A DNA stretch of 64,000 nt, taken from NCBI RefSeq assembly GCF_013184525.1, contig NZ_JAAOIZ010000002.1:682001-746000 (forward strand), read 5' to 3'. This stretch comes from Chryseobacterium sp. LAM-KRS1 (GTDB lineage: Bacteria; Bacteroidota; Bacteroidia; Flavobacteriales; Weeksellaceae). The translations under genes and the position numbers were made by a program. Every line of letters starts with the position of its first letter. Positions within the stretch are counted from its first letter, which is position 1. The notes beneath the pieces were generated by a model, which saw nothing but the letters and a program-made list of their open reading frames with translations, searched no databases and was not told the DNA's origin. Shown piece by piece: positions 33,154 through 41,990 of the stretch.

Positions 33154-33744
33154 TTATCTTAAAACTTTTTCTGTTTCTAGACTTTTACTTAGTAAAAGCT
33201 GGAATGCTTCTCCCATTTCATCAGAAGCCCGGCTGATGGCATTTTCCAGCATATTCCTGATCTGGCTTTCTGTTACCTTAGCTTCTGTCCAGCTTTTTCC
33301 TGAAGTATGCGAATTCAGGATAAACGGCATGATCCTGTCTATTGCACAGGCAAAAATAGCATCAGGGGTCTGTTCTTCTTCAAATTCCAGCCACAAATTA
33401 AAGAATTCCGAACGCAAAGGTTCATCCAGAATCCCGAAAATTTTCTGGGCAGACAATTTTTCTCTTTCAAATTTGCCCACCATGGCTTTTTCGTCAAATA
33501 AAAATGTATCTCCAGCTTCTATTTCTACCAGATCGTGGATAGAAAGCATCCGTATCACCCTTAACAAATCGATATCAGCCCTGTTTTTAGCATAGGGGAA
33601 AAGTACCTGTGCTAAAATAATGATCTGCCATGAGTGTTCAGCAGTATTTTCTCTTCTTGAATCATCCGCATTATAATTCCTTCTCTGTACATTTTTTAAT
33701 GCATCTACAGCGAGAATAAAATCAATTTCCTTTTGTATTTTCAT
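33154..33744 (-). CDS. HD-domain phosphohydrolase (YfbR/HDDC2-like 5'-nucleotidase)
   Basis: This 196-residue protein has the HD metal-binding pattern: ENTAEHSWQII (His near residue 37), MLSIHDLVEIEAGDTF (His-Asp near 70) and the later Asp in ACAIDRIMPFI. It matches HD proteins that remove phosphate from (deoxy)nucleoside monophosphates. It lies 5 bp downstream of a secreted-protein gene, so they are likely co-transcribed, and it ends at a shared terminator. Confidence 0.88.
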   Translation of the reverse strand: MKIQKEIDFILAVDALKNVQRRNYNADDSRRENTAEHSWQIIILAQVLFPYAKNRADIDLLRVIRMLSIHDLVEIEAGDTFLFDEKAMVGKFEREKLSAQKIFGILDEPLRSEFFNLWLEFEEEQTPDAIFACAIDRIMPFILNSHTSGKSWTEAKVTESQIRNMLENAISRASDEMGEAFQLLLSKSLETEKVLR

Positions 33745-33749
33745 GTTTC

Positions 33750-34436
33750 CTATTCTTTATAATATTCTTTGATTGGATATCTCTTTGTTTTTATGATCCA
33801 TTTATTTTTAATCTTTTCACGTCGGGTTACTTTTACAGATTCACCATTCATGGCATCTTCTTCCAATTCAAAGACCTTGTCAAGGCCTTTTCCGGGCAGC
33901 ACTCTGTATTCTGTGGTTAAATGCCAGCAGCAACCGGATTTAGAAAATGTTATGAGTCTTTTCCTTTTTAGATCTGTCTGAAACATTCCCAGATTTTCGC
34001 GGGCAAGATCAGTTAATTCCTCACTGATCACGAATTGCTTTCTTGTCGTATTATAGACATATACATCATAGGAGGGACCACCATAGCTGCTTTCATTACC
34101 ATTTCGGATAGCAATATCTTCAAAACCGTCAAAATTAAAATCTTTAAATATCAGCGGGCTCTGTTCATCATAAAGCTGAATAACATTAACACTAGGTTGT
34201 TGATCCTTACCAAGGTAAAAATAAAGATCATCAGACGTGAACTCCTGTAAAGTCCGGAAGGTCCTTTTATCTTTCAGTACAATTGTACCATTTCCACTAC
34301 ATTTATCAGCATCACAATCCTGAACAGTGATCTCCGCATTATACAATAAGGATCCATCTTTAATTTCAAAATGCTGCTGACCGGAGCAAAAAGATCCTAA
34401 AACAATAAAGATGATCAAGATTACAGAACTATTCAA
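33750..34436 (-). CDS. Secreted protein of the XAC2610-related type
   Basis: This 228-residue protein has a signal peptide (ILIIFIVLGSFCSGQQ). Its FG-GAP-like motif DFNFDGFEDIAIRNGNESSYGGPSYDVYVYN is near residues 100-131, and FSKSGCCWHLTTEYRV near 165-180. Both are typical of an uncharacterised family often labelled XAC2610-related. No ATG exists near the N-terminus; TTG 34436 gives a complete signal peptide and is used here. The HD-domain gene follows after 5 bp. Confidence 0.7.
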   Translation of the reverse strand: MNSSVILIIFIVLGSFCSGQQHFEIKDGSLLYNAEITVQDCDADKCSGNGTIVLKDKRTFRTLQEFTSDDLYFYLGKDQQPSVNVIQLYDEQSPLIFKDFNFDGFEDIAIRNGNESSYGGPSYDVYVYNTTRKQFVISEELTDLARENLGMFQTDLKRKRLITFSKSGCCWHLTTEYRVLPGKGLDKVFELEEDAMNGESVKVTRREKIKNKWIIKTKRYPIKEYYKE

Positions 34437-34649
34437 AATTATTTTTTTTGCTCAGTATACAGATGACTGAAAATTTCCATAACAAAAATAAGAATAGCCT
34501 TAAGAATGACCATCATTTATCTTCTATTTTAATTGATTTTAGTTTTCTTAAAAAAACAGATAAAATTTATTTAATTGAAAATCAGATAATTAAATAAAAA
34601 TAAATAAAAATTTCACTACTTTGTATTGCATAATACCATTTTAATTACA

Positions 34650-34657
34650 TATCTTTG
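34650..34657 (+). promoter_or_regulatory. Likely promoter of the padR-pspC operon
   Basis: TATCTTTG (TAnnTTTG) lies 72 bp upstream of the padR ATG. A dyad GGTTC / GAACC (34675-34694) follows in the leader, where a PadR protein could bind its own operon. Spacing to the nearest TTTG upstream is too long to be sure of the -33 box. Confidence 0.5.
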
Positions 34658-34729
34658 TAATGTAAATAAGAATAGGTTCAACTAGCTAGGAACCGGATTC
34701 TAAATATAACTAATTAAAACCTTATTAAG

Positions 34730-35059
34730 ATGAATACTGAAAATACCAAAGCGCAAATGCGAAAAGGGATTCTGGAATTCTGTATTTTAAGTCTTATCAA
34801 TCATCGTGAAATGTATGTTTCCGACCTTATAGATGAACTAAAAAAAGGAAAACTGGATGTAGTAGAAGGCACACTCTACCCTCTTTTAACAAGATTAAAA
34901 AATGGTGAGTTTCTCTCTTACAGATGGGAAGAATCAACAGGAGGCCCACCGAGAAAATACTACCAGATTACAGAAAAAGGAAAGTTGTTTTTAGGTGAAC
35001 TTCTCAATACCTGGAACGAATTAACAGATTCAGTAAACCAAATCACTCAAAAAAATTAA
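34730..35059 (+). CDS. PadR-family transcriptional regulator
   Basis: This 109-residue winged-helix protein opens NTENTKAQMRKGILEFCILSLINHREMYVSDLIDELKKGKLDVVEGTLYPLLTRLKNGEFLSYRW and then GGPPRKYYQITEKGKLFL, the PadR wing. PadR proteins usually repress neighbouring membrane-stress or transport genes and release DNA on ligand binding. It is followed 11 bp later by a PspC-domain gene, a very common pairing in Bacteroidota, and probably regulates it. Confidence 0.94.
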   Translation: MNTENTKAQMRKGILEFCILSLINHREMYVSDLIDELKKGKLDVVEGTLYPLLTRLKNGEFLSYRWEESTGGPPRKYYQITEKGKLFLGELLNTWNELTDSVNQITQKN

Positions 35060-35070
35060 AAAACAAAGCT

Positions 35071-36786
35071 ATGAACAAGACACTCTCAATAGGACTCGCA
35101 GGTTTTTCTTTTACAATAGAGGAACACGCATACATAAAGCTAAGCGATTACCTTAATGCCCTAAGAAGCTCTCTGGATGCTTCAGAAGCAGATGAGGTAA
35201 TGCATGACATAGAAATAAGAATGGTTGAAATCTTCAGAGATTCATTAGGAAAAAGAGAAGTTATCAACGATACTGATGTAGAAGGAGTAATTGCACAAAT
35301 CGGAACACCAGAAAAAATCGAAGAACAGGAAGAAGCATATTATTCAGAGAAAAACTCTAAAAGAACAAGCCACTCAGGTGCAGAATATTCAGACAAAAGA
35401 CAATTATTCCGTGATCCTGAAAGACAAAAGATCGCCGGTGTGTGTGCAGGTCTGGCCCATTATGTAGGAATGGATATTACTGCTATGAGAGCAATCTGGC
35501 TAGGAGTATTTATCCTGGGTATATTTACAGCTGCTATATCCTCTTCACTTATTGCACTACTTTATATTATTCTGTGGATCGTACTTCCCAAAGCAGAAAC
35601 TGCTGCAGATTTTTTGAAAATGAAGGGAAAGCCTATGAACTTCGACAATCTTAAAAATGAATCGAATAAGCTGGTACAATTTGCCAATGAATCTACTCAG
35701 AGAGTCGGAGAAATATACATCGAAAACAAACCTTACATTAATAATGCCGGAAGCGGGATATGGAACGTAGTGAGATATGTTCTCGGAGGAATCTTCGCAC
35801 TGATCTCTTTTTCTTGTCTGATCGGAGTATTTGTAGTCTTCGGATTTATGGGAACTAATGATTTCCCTCCTATTAACGAAATGAATTTCTATTTCGATAA
35901 TGACGGAATGAAATATACCATTATGGCCATGATCATTTTAGGAAGTTTAATTCCTGCCCTGTTATTTGCCTTATTAAGTATCAAATTAATTTCGCCTAAA
36001 ACAAAATTAAGAAATACGGGTTGGGTTTTGGGAGCATTATTCCTTGGATTGATCGCATTATCTACTTATTTCGGAGTGAGCATGGCAAGAAAAGACATGT
36101 TTCTAAAAGGCCACAAAGAAGACACAGAAGAGGTATCTATCAATACAACATCAGACAGTGTTTATGTAGATATGAAGCAAATCGTTATTCCACAAAACTT
36201 CCTGGGATATGATGATGACCTTTATTCAGATAAAGTAAACGTTTTCCAAAAAGACTGGATCCACGTTGACGTAACAAGAAAAGCGGATATAAAAACACCT
36301 TATTTAATCATTAAAAAAGAAGCAAAGGGATATAATATTCCATTAAATGTGAGTGTTCCTGTAGAAGTAATAAATAATAAGGTAATACTGCCTAATTATA
36401 TTAAATATCCATACGAACATCGTTTCAGAGATTATAATGTAGATTATGAACTTGTGGTTCCACAGAATGTAGTGGTACTTCCAATCAAAAAAGACGGAAT
36501 TAATTTCGACGGGGACCTGAACGGTGACGGAATAGATGACGATGATGAAAATTCTGATGATGATCAGGCAAATATCAGAATCGAGAAAAATAAGATCTCC
36601 GTTAATGGTTCTACTATAGAGTACAACTCCAATGATAAGGATAGCATCATTATCAACGGAAAAAAAGTTCCAAACTCAAAAGCAGAAAAGATAATGGATT
36701 CCGTAAAATCTGACATCAAGAAAAAAGGTAAAGTAGACATCCAGATCAAGGATGGAAAAGACGAAATTTCCATAAAAACCAAATAA
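35071..36786 (+). CDS. PspC-domain membrane protein (envelope stress)
   Basis: This 571-residue protein has an N-terminal soluble region with an AlgX/DUF1700-like helical segment (EEHAYIKLSDYLNALRSSLDASEADEVMHDIEIRMVEIF). The PspC domain follows (LFRDPERQKIAGVCAGLAHYVGMDITAMRAIWLGVFILG ... YIILWIVLPKA, about residues 110-172), then three or more further membrane helices (about 235-340) and a C-terminal beta-rich domain with an acidic DDDDENSDDDQ stretch. It probably senses or stabilises membrane stress under control of the PadR protein. Confidence 0.9.
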   Translation: MNKTLSIGLAGFSFTIEEHAYIKLSDYLNALRSSLDASEADEVMHDIEIRMVEIFRDSLGKREVINDTDVEGVIAQIGTPEKIEEQEEAYYSEKNSKRTSHSGAEYSDKRQLFRDPERQKIAGVCAGLAHYVGMDITAMRAIWLGVFILGIFTAAISSSLIALLYIILWIVLPKAETAADFLKMKGKPMNFDNLKNESNKLVQFANESTQRVGEIYIENKPYINNAGSGIWNVVRYVLGGIFALISFSCLIGVFVVFGFMGTNDFPPINEMNFYFDNDGMKYTIMAMIILGSLIPALLFALLSIKLISPKTKLRNTGWVLGALFLGLIALSTYFGVSMARKDMFLKGHKEDTEEVSINTTSDSVYVDMKQIVIPQNFLGYDDDLYSDKVNVFQKDWIHVDVTRKADIKTPYLIIKKEAKGYNIPLNVSVPVEVINNKVILPNYIKYPYEHRFRDYNVDYELVVPQNVVVLPIKKDGINFDGDLNGDGIDDDDENSDDDQANIRIEKNKISVNGSTIEYNSNDKDSIIINGKKVPNSKAEKIMDSVKSDIKKKGKVDIQIKDGKDEISIKTK

Positions 36787-36906
36787 TAAACTGCAGAGAG
36801 TGGCAGAAGGTGTGAATGGAAGACAACAGTTTGAAATTCACACTCTTCTTCTCTCAAAAGTGACAAAAAATATTATTTATTAGTTCTTTATGTTAAAAAA
36901 TTGTCA

Positions 36907-36914
36907 TACCTTCG
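36907..36914 (+). promoter_or_regulatory. Promoter-like box of the small peptide gene
   Basis: TACCTTCG is one base from TAnnTTTG and lies 46 bp upstream of the 20-codon gene, after the TA-rich end of the pspC intergenic region. Confidence 0.45.
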
Positions 36915-36960
36915 TATAGTTATTTAATTCATAACCAAATCAATTAAAAAAACCTCAACC

Positions 36961-37023
36961 ATGGTACAAGTAGCATTAGAAATTATAATGAAAATCGTAG
37001 ATTTAATCAGCGGTTTATTTTAA
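36961..37023 (+). CDS. 20-residue amphipathic peptide (phenol-soluble-modulin-like)
   Basis: ATG to TAA encodes MVQVALEIIMKIVDLISGLF. On a helical wheel Q3, E7, K11, D14 and G18/S17 fall on one narrow face and everything else is hydrophobic, so the peptide is a near-ideal amphipathic helix. It has no cleavable signal. A promoter-like box lies 46 bp upstream, an A-rich leader (AATTAAAAAAACC) precedes the ATG as in many Bacteroidota genes, and a strong terminator starts 29 bp after the stop, so it forms its own transcription unit. Similar shape is seen in staphylococcal PSM-alpha peptides and type I toxins. Function is unknown. A chance reading frame cannot be excluded. Confidence 0.6.
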   Translation: MVQVALEIIMKIVDLISGLF

Positions 37024-37051
37024 GAGCGATAATATTTCAATATATTTGTAA

Positions 37052-37078
37052 AGTATAACCTTTTGGTTATACTTTTTC
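37052..37078 (+). terminator. Terminator of the small peptide gene
   Basis: AGTATAACC and GGTTATACT form a 9-bp stem with a TTTT loop (37052-37073), followed by a T run. A TATATTTG box at 37041-37048 just before it might instead belong to the next gene. Confidence 0.8.
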
Positions 37079-37096
37079 TGTTTTAATACGAAATCT

Positions 37097-37693
37097 ATGA
37101 AAAAACTAATCGGCAAAATAATGTTGAAACTTATGGGTTGGAAAGTCCTGCTTCAGGGCGACGTCAACAGCCTTAACAGGTGTATTCTTGTAGTAGCACC
37201 TCATACCCATAACATGGAATACATTTTAGGGAATTTTGCTTATTGGTCTTTGGAAAAGCCATTGAAGATAATCATTAAAGATGCTCATACCAAAGGATGG
37301 TATGGCGGAATCGTGAAAGGTCTGGGAGGAATTGGTATCGACAGAAGTCAGAAAAATGATCTTGTTAATTTTGTTGCCAAGCAATTTGCAAAGGAAGATT
37401 TCAGTTTGGTTATTACTCCCGAGGGAACCAGAAGTTGGGTTCCGAAATGGAGAAAAGGTTTTTACCATATGGCTTTAGCTGCAAAAGTTCCTATTGTTCT
37501 GGCTGCCGGGGATTTTAAAAGGAAGATTATTTATCTCGGATATACGATCCCTTATGAAAGAATTGCTTCGGCTCCTTTTTCAGAAATTATGGATGAGATC
37601 CAGAATTATTATATAAAAAATGATATTGTCCCGAAAGTTCCTGCCAACTGGAATCCCAACATCATGGGAACAGAAAATGGAGCACAATCATAA
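37097..37693 (+). CDS. Lysophospholipid acyltransferase (PlsC-like)
   Basis: This 198-residue membrane-associated acyltransferase has the acceptor motif as APHTHNMEYILG (HX4E instead of the usual HX4D, near residues 35-46), KDAHTKGWYGG, and the glycerophosphate-binding VITPEGTRSWVPKWRKGF near residues 105-122. This Bacteroidota subgroup transfers acyl groups to lysophosphatidic acid or related lipids. The Glu in place of Asp is characteristic of the short subgroup rather than a defect. The hotdog thioesterase gene follows 15 bp later. Confidence 0.87.
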   Translation: MKKLIGKIMLKLMGWKVLLQGDVNSLNRCILVVAPHTHNMEYILGNFAYWSLEKPLKIIIKDAHTKGWYGGIVKGLGGIGIDRSQKNDLVNFVAKQFAKEDFSLVITPEGTRSWVPKWRKGFYHMALAAKVPIVLAAGDFKRKIIYLGYTIPYERIASAPFSEIMDEIQNYYIKNDIVPKVPANWNPNIMGTENGAQS

Positions 37694-37708
37694 AATAATT
37701 ACCGCTAT

Positions 37709-38137
37709 ATGAAAGATATGACCAAAGAGGAGTTATTGAACTTTCTTAACAACTGGGGTGAAGAAACCTTAGCAAAAGCACTTGAAATAAAATTTATCGA
37801 TATTGATCAGGAAAACGAAGTCCTTACGGCAACAATGCCGGTTTTACCCAGAGTACATCAGCCCTTTGGAATTCTCCACGGCGGAGCAAGTTGTGTATTA
37901 GCGGAAACGTTGGGTTCAAGCCTGTCCAATATTTTTATCGATGGTGAGAAATACTACGGTGTCGGTACCAACATTAACTCCAACCATTTAAGAAGCAAAA
38001 AAGATGGAATTATTACCGGCACGGCACGTTTCATAAGAAAAGGAAAAACAATGCATGTTTCTGAAATTGAGATCCGTGACGAAAAAGGACAACTCATCAA
38101 CCACACCACAATGACCAATAACATCATCAACCGGTAA
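37709..38137 (+). CDS. Hotdog thioesterase, probable DHNA-CoA thioesterase (MenI-like)
   Basis: This 142-residue PaaI-type hotdog enzyme has MPVLPRVHQPFGILHGGASCVLAETLGSSLS, with the catalytic Glu in the helix after HGGA, and the substrate strand GVGTNINSNHLRSKKDG. The menF-like gene lies 185 bp downstream on the same strand, so hydrolysis of 1,4-dihydroxy-2-naphthoyl-CoA in menaquinone synthesis is the most likely role. Other acyl-CoA substrates are possible. It is followed by its own terminator. Confidence 0.82.
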   Translation: MKDMTKEELLNFLNNWGEETLAKALEIKFIDIDQENEVLTATMPVLPRVHQPFGILHGGASCVLAETLGSSLSNIFIDGEKYYGVGTNINSNHLRSKKDGIITGTARFIRKGKTMHVSEIEIRDEKGQLINHTTMTNNIINR

Positions 38138-38158
38138 TTTCGGTACTAATAAAAATAC

Positions 38159-38187
38159 AAAGGCTCAAGTATATTTGAGTCTTTTTT
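38159..38187 (+). terminator. Terminator after the MenI-like gene
   Basis: AAAGGCTCAA pairs with TTGAGTCTTT (one G-T pair) around GTATAT, followed by a T run. Confidence 0.75.
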
Positions 38188-38227
38188 ATGATATAGCGCA
38201 AGAATTTCAAAAAACAATCCAATTGAT

Positions 38228-38258
38228 TTTGACGTTTCTCAGACTAACAATACCTTTG
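38228..38258 (+). promoter_or_regulatory. Consensus Bacteroidota promoter of the menF-like gene
   Basis: TTTG (38228-38231), a 19-bp spacer and TACCTTTG (38251-38258) match the -33/-7 consensus exactly. It is the clearest full promoter in the window. The ATG is 65 bp downstream. Confidence 0.8.
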
Positions 38259-38322
38259 CATAAAGGAAAAGCGGCTTAGCGTTTTTATTTTTCCTAGGCA
38301 TTTTTCTAAAAGCAGCAGACTC

Positions 38323-39297
38323 ATGATTTACTTCAAATTTCCTTTCAACGAAAAGCTATATACCACCAATAAAGAATCTTTAAAGAATTCAGTAACCGTT
38401 TATCCATTTCATAACTCAGGCCATCTCCGTTTCAAAGGTGATATCATCGAAGTCAAAGCAGAAGATTTTTATAATCGTACAATAACAGAATTTTCTTTAC
38501 CCCGCGATCCCGATGGTTATACCGGCGAAACTAAAGATGAGTATCTGGATAAACTGGACAAAGTCATTAAAGTAATCAGAGAAAACCATCTCCCAAAAAT
38601 TGTTCTTTCGAGAAGAAAAATTATTAAAAACTTTTCTGAAATCAATGTAAAGGAAAGTTTTAAAAATCTATGCAATGCTTATCCCAATGCTTTCAGATAT
38701 GTTTTTGTGAATGGAGAGAATTCCTGGATGGGAGCTTTTTCAGAGGTATTAGGAAAGTTTGATAAAACTACCCATACTTTTGAAACCATGAGCTTAGCAG
38801 GCACACTACCGGTATCTGAAAGCTGGTCCGAAAAAGAAATTGAGGAACAAAAACCGGTTTCAAACTATATTCAGGATATTTTTGAGAAGTATGCTATATT
38901 GGGTCACATAGAAAGATCTTCAACATATGATCATATTTCAGGAAATATTAAACATCTCAGAACAGATTTTAAAGCAAAGATCAAACCTGAAGATGTAGAC
39001 CATATCATTAAAGAGCTGCATCCTACTCCTGCCGTTTGTGGAATCCCTAAAGACTTCTGCAGGGAAAAGATCGAAGAATATGAAAAATTCCCCCGTGAAT
39101 TTTATGCCGGGTATATCAAAATCGAGACTGAAGAAACCATACAGTATTTTGTGAATTTAAGATGTGCAAAACTTTATAGTAACTCAGTGCATTTATTTGT
39201 AGGGGGTGGAATTACGGCACAAAGCAATCCTGAAAAAGAATGGCTGGAAACGGAACTAAAGTCTGAGGCAGTACTTAAAAACCTGGTCTTATCTTAA
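38323..39297 (+). CDS. menF: Isochorismate synthase (chorismate-binding enzyme)
   Basis: This 324-residue protein contains the chorismate-binding domain: VIRENHLPKIVLSRRKII, FETMSLAGTLP (near residue 150), HPTPAVCGIPKDF (near 230), YAGYIKIE and LFVGGGITAQSNPEKEWLETELKSE near the C-terminus. It is at the short end of the family, with a reduced N-terminal region, as in other Flavobacteriia. It converts chorismate to isochorismate for menaquinone. No siderophore genes are nearby, so menF is preferred over entC. Confidence 0.88.
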   Translation: MIYFKFPFNEKLYTTNKESLKNSVTVYPFHNSGHLRFKGDIIEVKAEDFYNRTITEFSLPRDPDGYTGETKDEYLDKLDKVIKVIRENHLPKIVLSRRKIIKNFSEINVKESFKNLCNAYPNAFRYVFVNGENSWMGAFSEVLGKFDKTTHTFETMSLAGTLPVSESWSEKEIEEQKPVSNYIQDIFEKYAILGHIERSSTYDHISGNIKHLRTDFKAKIKPEDVDHIIKELHPTPAVCGIPKDFCREKIEEYEKFPREFYAGYIKIETEETIQYFVNLRCAKLYSNSVHLFVGGGITAQSNPEKEWLETELKSEAVLKNLVLS

Positions 39298-39361
39298 TAG
39301 ATAACCCGGTGTTTTTAAAGAAAAATATCATCCTGATTAAACTCCATTTACAGCAATAAAA

Positions 39362-39390
39362 AAACCTCTTCAGAAATCCAAGAGGTTTAT
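39362..39390. terminator. Bidirectional terminator between menF and the small membrane gene
   Basis: AAACCTCTT (39362-39370) pairs with AAGAGGTTT (39380-39388), with T-rich tails on both strands. Confidence 0.75.
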
Positions 39391-39410
39391 ATTTTTTGTA
39401 ATGATAAAGA

Positions 39411-39605
39411 TTATTTCTTTACTCCTATCTTACTCCAGGTATTCAATACGAAAAGTAAAATGAGACCGATCACCGCGGAAGCAATTGAAAAAACAAACTT
39501 TAAGTTATCTTCAGATAAAACTTCTGACTGCCAGTCCAACGCGTAAAGATTAATTGCGATGAAAACGATAAATAGTATTAAAAATACTTTATAAAACTTC
39601 TGCAT
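39411..39605 (-). CDS. Small two-helix membrane protein
   Basis: This 64-residue protein has two hydrophobic segments (FLILFIVFIAINLYAL and FSIASAVIGLILLFVLNTW) separated by an acidic loop, and a basic C-terminal tail KIGVKK. It starts 5 bp after the marC stop and so is co-transcribed with it. Function is unknown; it resembles small uncharacterised membrane proteins found beside marC in flavobacteria. Confidence 0.65.
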   Translation of the reverse strand: MQKFYKVFLILFIVFIAINLYALDWQSEVLSEDNLKFVFSIASAVIGLILLFVLNTWSKIGVKK

Positions 39606-39610
39606 AATTC

Positions 39611-40213
39611 TTAAAAATTAAAATAGTTTTGCACCAATTGGGCAAAGTTAGCGGTAAATAATTTAATTGAAATAGCTAAAAGGATAATACCGAAAACTTT
39701 CTGTAGAACAGCTAATGTAGCTTCTCCCATTTTCTTCTCCAGCCACTTAGCTGATTTCAGCACCAAATATACGAAAATTGTATTGAGAATAATTCCACAG
39801 ATAATATTAATATCATGAAATTCAGCTCTCAAGGATAAAGTTGTCGTTAATGTTCCTGCTCCTGCAACAAGAGGAAAAGCGATAGGAACAATAGATGCTG
39901 ACTTGGCCTCCGTTGTTTTATTGATTTCAATTCCCAGGATCATTTCTATAGCAATAATGAAAATGACAAATGCCCCGGCAATGGCAAAGGAGTTAACATC
40001 CACTCCAATGAATTTAAGGATTTTATTTCCTACAAATAAAAAAACCATCATGATAATCCCTGCTGTAATTGATGCCCTTCCCGCTTCAATCTGTCCGAAT
40101 TTCTGTTGAAGACTTACAACAATAGGAACCGACCCGATAATATCAATAACAGCAAAAAGAACCATAAAACAGGTTAGAACTTCTTTCAAAGAAAACTGAT
40201 CAAAAATTTCCAT
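39611..40213 (-). CDS. MarC family integral membrane protein
   Basis: This 200-residue protein has about six membrane helices. Typical family segments are FDQFSLKEVLTCFMVLFAVIDIIGSVPIVVSL, VPIAFPLVAGAGTLTTTLSL and ILLAISIKLFTANFAQLV. MarC was once linked to multiple antibiotic resistance, but its function is not established. It is followed by the small two-helix gene and lies just downstream of the Bat operon. Confidence 0.9.
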   Translation of the reverse strand: MEIFDQFSLKEVLTCFMVLFAVIDIIGSVPIVVSLQQKFGQIEAGRASITAGIIMMVFLFVGNKILKFIGVDVNSFAIAGAFVIFIIAIEMILGIEINKTTEAKSASIVPIAFPLVAGAGTLTTTLSLRAEFHDINIICGIILNTIFVYLVLKSAKWLEKKMGEATLAVLQKVFGIILLAISIKLFTANFAQLVQNYFNF

Positions 40214-40256
40214 CTTTCGTATTTAATAATTTCGCAAAAATATGAAAAATAAATAA

Positions 40257-41990
40257 CTATTTGCTAATCTTTGAATACAAATTAACAATAGCGATCAACA
40301 GCTCATCCATTCCTTCTGATGATTTCACAGGAGAGAACTTTTCTATCTGAATCTTTTGTGATAAAGTTCTGTATTCTTCAGCAACAGCCACCCCTTTATA
40401 GCTTTCAAGGAAACTCACAAAATCTTTTGAAGAGCCCTGGAAATACTCTTTCCTTACTTCTGCATCCAGTTCATCAACCGTCTGAAAGAATTTCTGGTAG
40501 TCCTCACTGTCTTTAAGATTTTCCAGATAACTGAAATAATCATTAACATCAGTTTTAAGCCTTTGTCGTATCTCCTTTTCTGTTTCCGCTACAGATCCCA
40601 GAGGTTTTACAGCTACAGTTTCTTTAATCAATTTACGCTTTTTTTGCCAAGTCTTGAATAACAGATATAGAACAAACAAAGTAAGAAGAATAGCAATGTT
40701 CGTTAAAAGAATATTCCAGTGAAACTTATTCTTTTCTTTAACTTTAAACGTTGTCGTCTTAAGAACTGGTGTATTTACCGTTTCTAAAAGACTGTTTGTG
40801 TACTCATTTACTCTTTCAACCGTAGATCGGGCTTCCATGATCTGGTCATGGGAGAAAGCGTTTACCGATAATGTTTCCTGTCCCAGGTCTACATATTCTT
40901 TACTTGTCGGATTAAAGAATGCAAACTGTTCCGTTTTAATTGAAATGGGTCCTGCTTTCTTAGGAATAACAACATAATTTGCTAGAATTTCACCTTTAAT
41001 CCCTGCTAATCCGGGAACTACCTTAGTTGTAATCTTAGGTTTAAAAACTTCATAGTCCGGAGATTCTGCAATCGTAGGTAAACTCATATCCGTTAAATTC
41101 CCTTCTCCTGAAACCTTTATGATCACATTCAACGGTTTTTTAACTTCAACTTTTTCTTTAGTTGCATTAAAAACACTCACGTTAAAGTTTCCTACTGCAT
41201 TTTTAAAGCATTCCGGTGAGCCTTCAGGCAATCTTTTTACATTAAGTTTTACTTTATTGGAAAGTATTTTATTCTTATTGGCATAGCTGCTTAACGAGGC
41301 GGAAACAGAGGGAACTTCCACATATCCTGCTTCATTAGGGAATATCATAAACATGGCTAAAACCTGTGAAGCCATATTTCCATAGTCAGAAGGATCAATT
41401 TCAGATCTGTTGAAATTAATTGCGTGAACATTGATGTTTCCCTGGTTGGGAAGGCGAATATTTTTTACCCTTCTGAAATTATCAATATTTCTGGAATAAA
41501 CCTTTAATACAGCAATGGTGGGCTGATCCTGATATACTTCCCTGTCTTCAATTTCCATATTAAGATATACGTCATTTGAAGCGCTGGCTACGGACTTTTT
41601 CTCCACATCCCTTACAAAAATATCGAACGGTTCGGTTTTATAGATTTTATTGTTGATGGTAACCAGTACGGAACCTATTTTTACTTTCCCTTTTTGTTTA
41701 GGCTCCAAAGCTACCCGGGTCACGTATTGTGTAATAACCGTATTGGTTTCGGGATCCATATAGCCACTGCTAACAGATCCGCTCCCCACCATATTGAATT
41801 TGGATAAGTCGGGTAAACGCAGTGGAGTCTGCTGGTTATATTCACTCCCGTTCAATTCAAGAACGATGGTGAGATTTACAATATCCTTGCTGCTATAATC
41901 CGTTTTATCAGGAGTTACGGAAATATTAACCTGTCCGTAAGAAATTACGGAAGTCAATAGAAGTATTATGTAAATCAGTTTATGTTGCAT
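40257..41990 (-). CDS. batD: BatD: Bat-operon membrane protein
   Basis: This 577-residue protein has a signal peptide (MQHKLIYIILLLTSVISYGQ), several tandem immunoglobulin-like beta domains (VNISVTPDKTDYSSKDIVNLTIVLELNG ... ISIKTEQFAFFNPTSKEYV) and a membrane helix near residue 425 (WNILLTNIAILLTLFVLYLLF). The C-terminal region is cytoplasmic and helical. The ATG at 41990 shares one base with the TGA of batC (TGATG), a translational-coupling arrangement; the upstream in-frame GTG/TTG codons are not preferred. It is the last gene of the Bat operon and probably a periplasmic partner of BatA/BatB. Confidence 0.92.
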   Translation of the reverse strand: MQHKLIYIILLLTSVISYGQVNISVTPDKTDYSSKDIVNLTIVLELNGSEYNQQTPLRLPDLSKFNMVGSGSVSSGYMDPETNTVITQYVTRVALEPKQKGKVKIGSVLVTINNKIYKTEPFDIFVRDVEKKSVASASNDVYLNMEIEDREVYQDQPTIAVLKVYSRNIDNFRRVKNIRLPNQGNINVHAINFNRSEIDPSDYGNMASQVLAMFMIFPNEAGYVEVPSVSASLSSYANKNKILSNKVKLNVKRLPEGSPECFKNAVGNFNVSVFNATKEKVEVKKPLNVIIKVSGEGNLTDMSLPTIAESPDYEVFKPKITTKVVPGLAGIKGEILANYVVIPKKAGPISIKTEQFAFFNPTSKEYVDLGQETLSVNAFSHDQIMEARSTVERVNEYTNSLLETVNTPVLKTTTFKVKEKNKFHWNILLTNIAILLTLFVLYLLFKTWQKKRKLIKETVAVKPLGSVAETEKEIRQRLKTDVNDYFSYLENLKDSEDYQKFFQTVDELDAEVRKEYFQGSSKDFVSFLESYKGVAVAEEYRTLSQKIQIEKFSPVKSSEGMDELLIAIVNLYSKISK

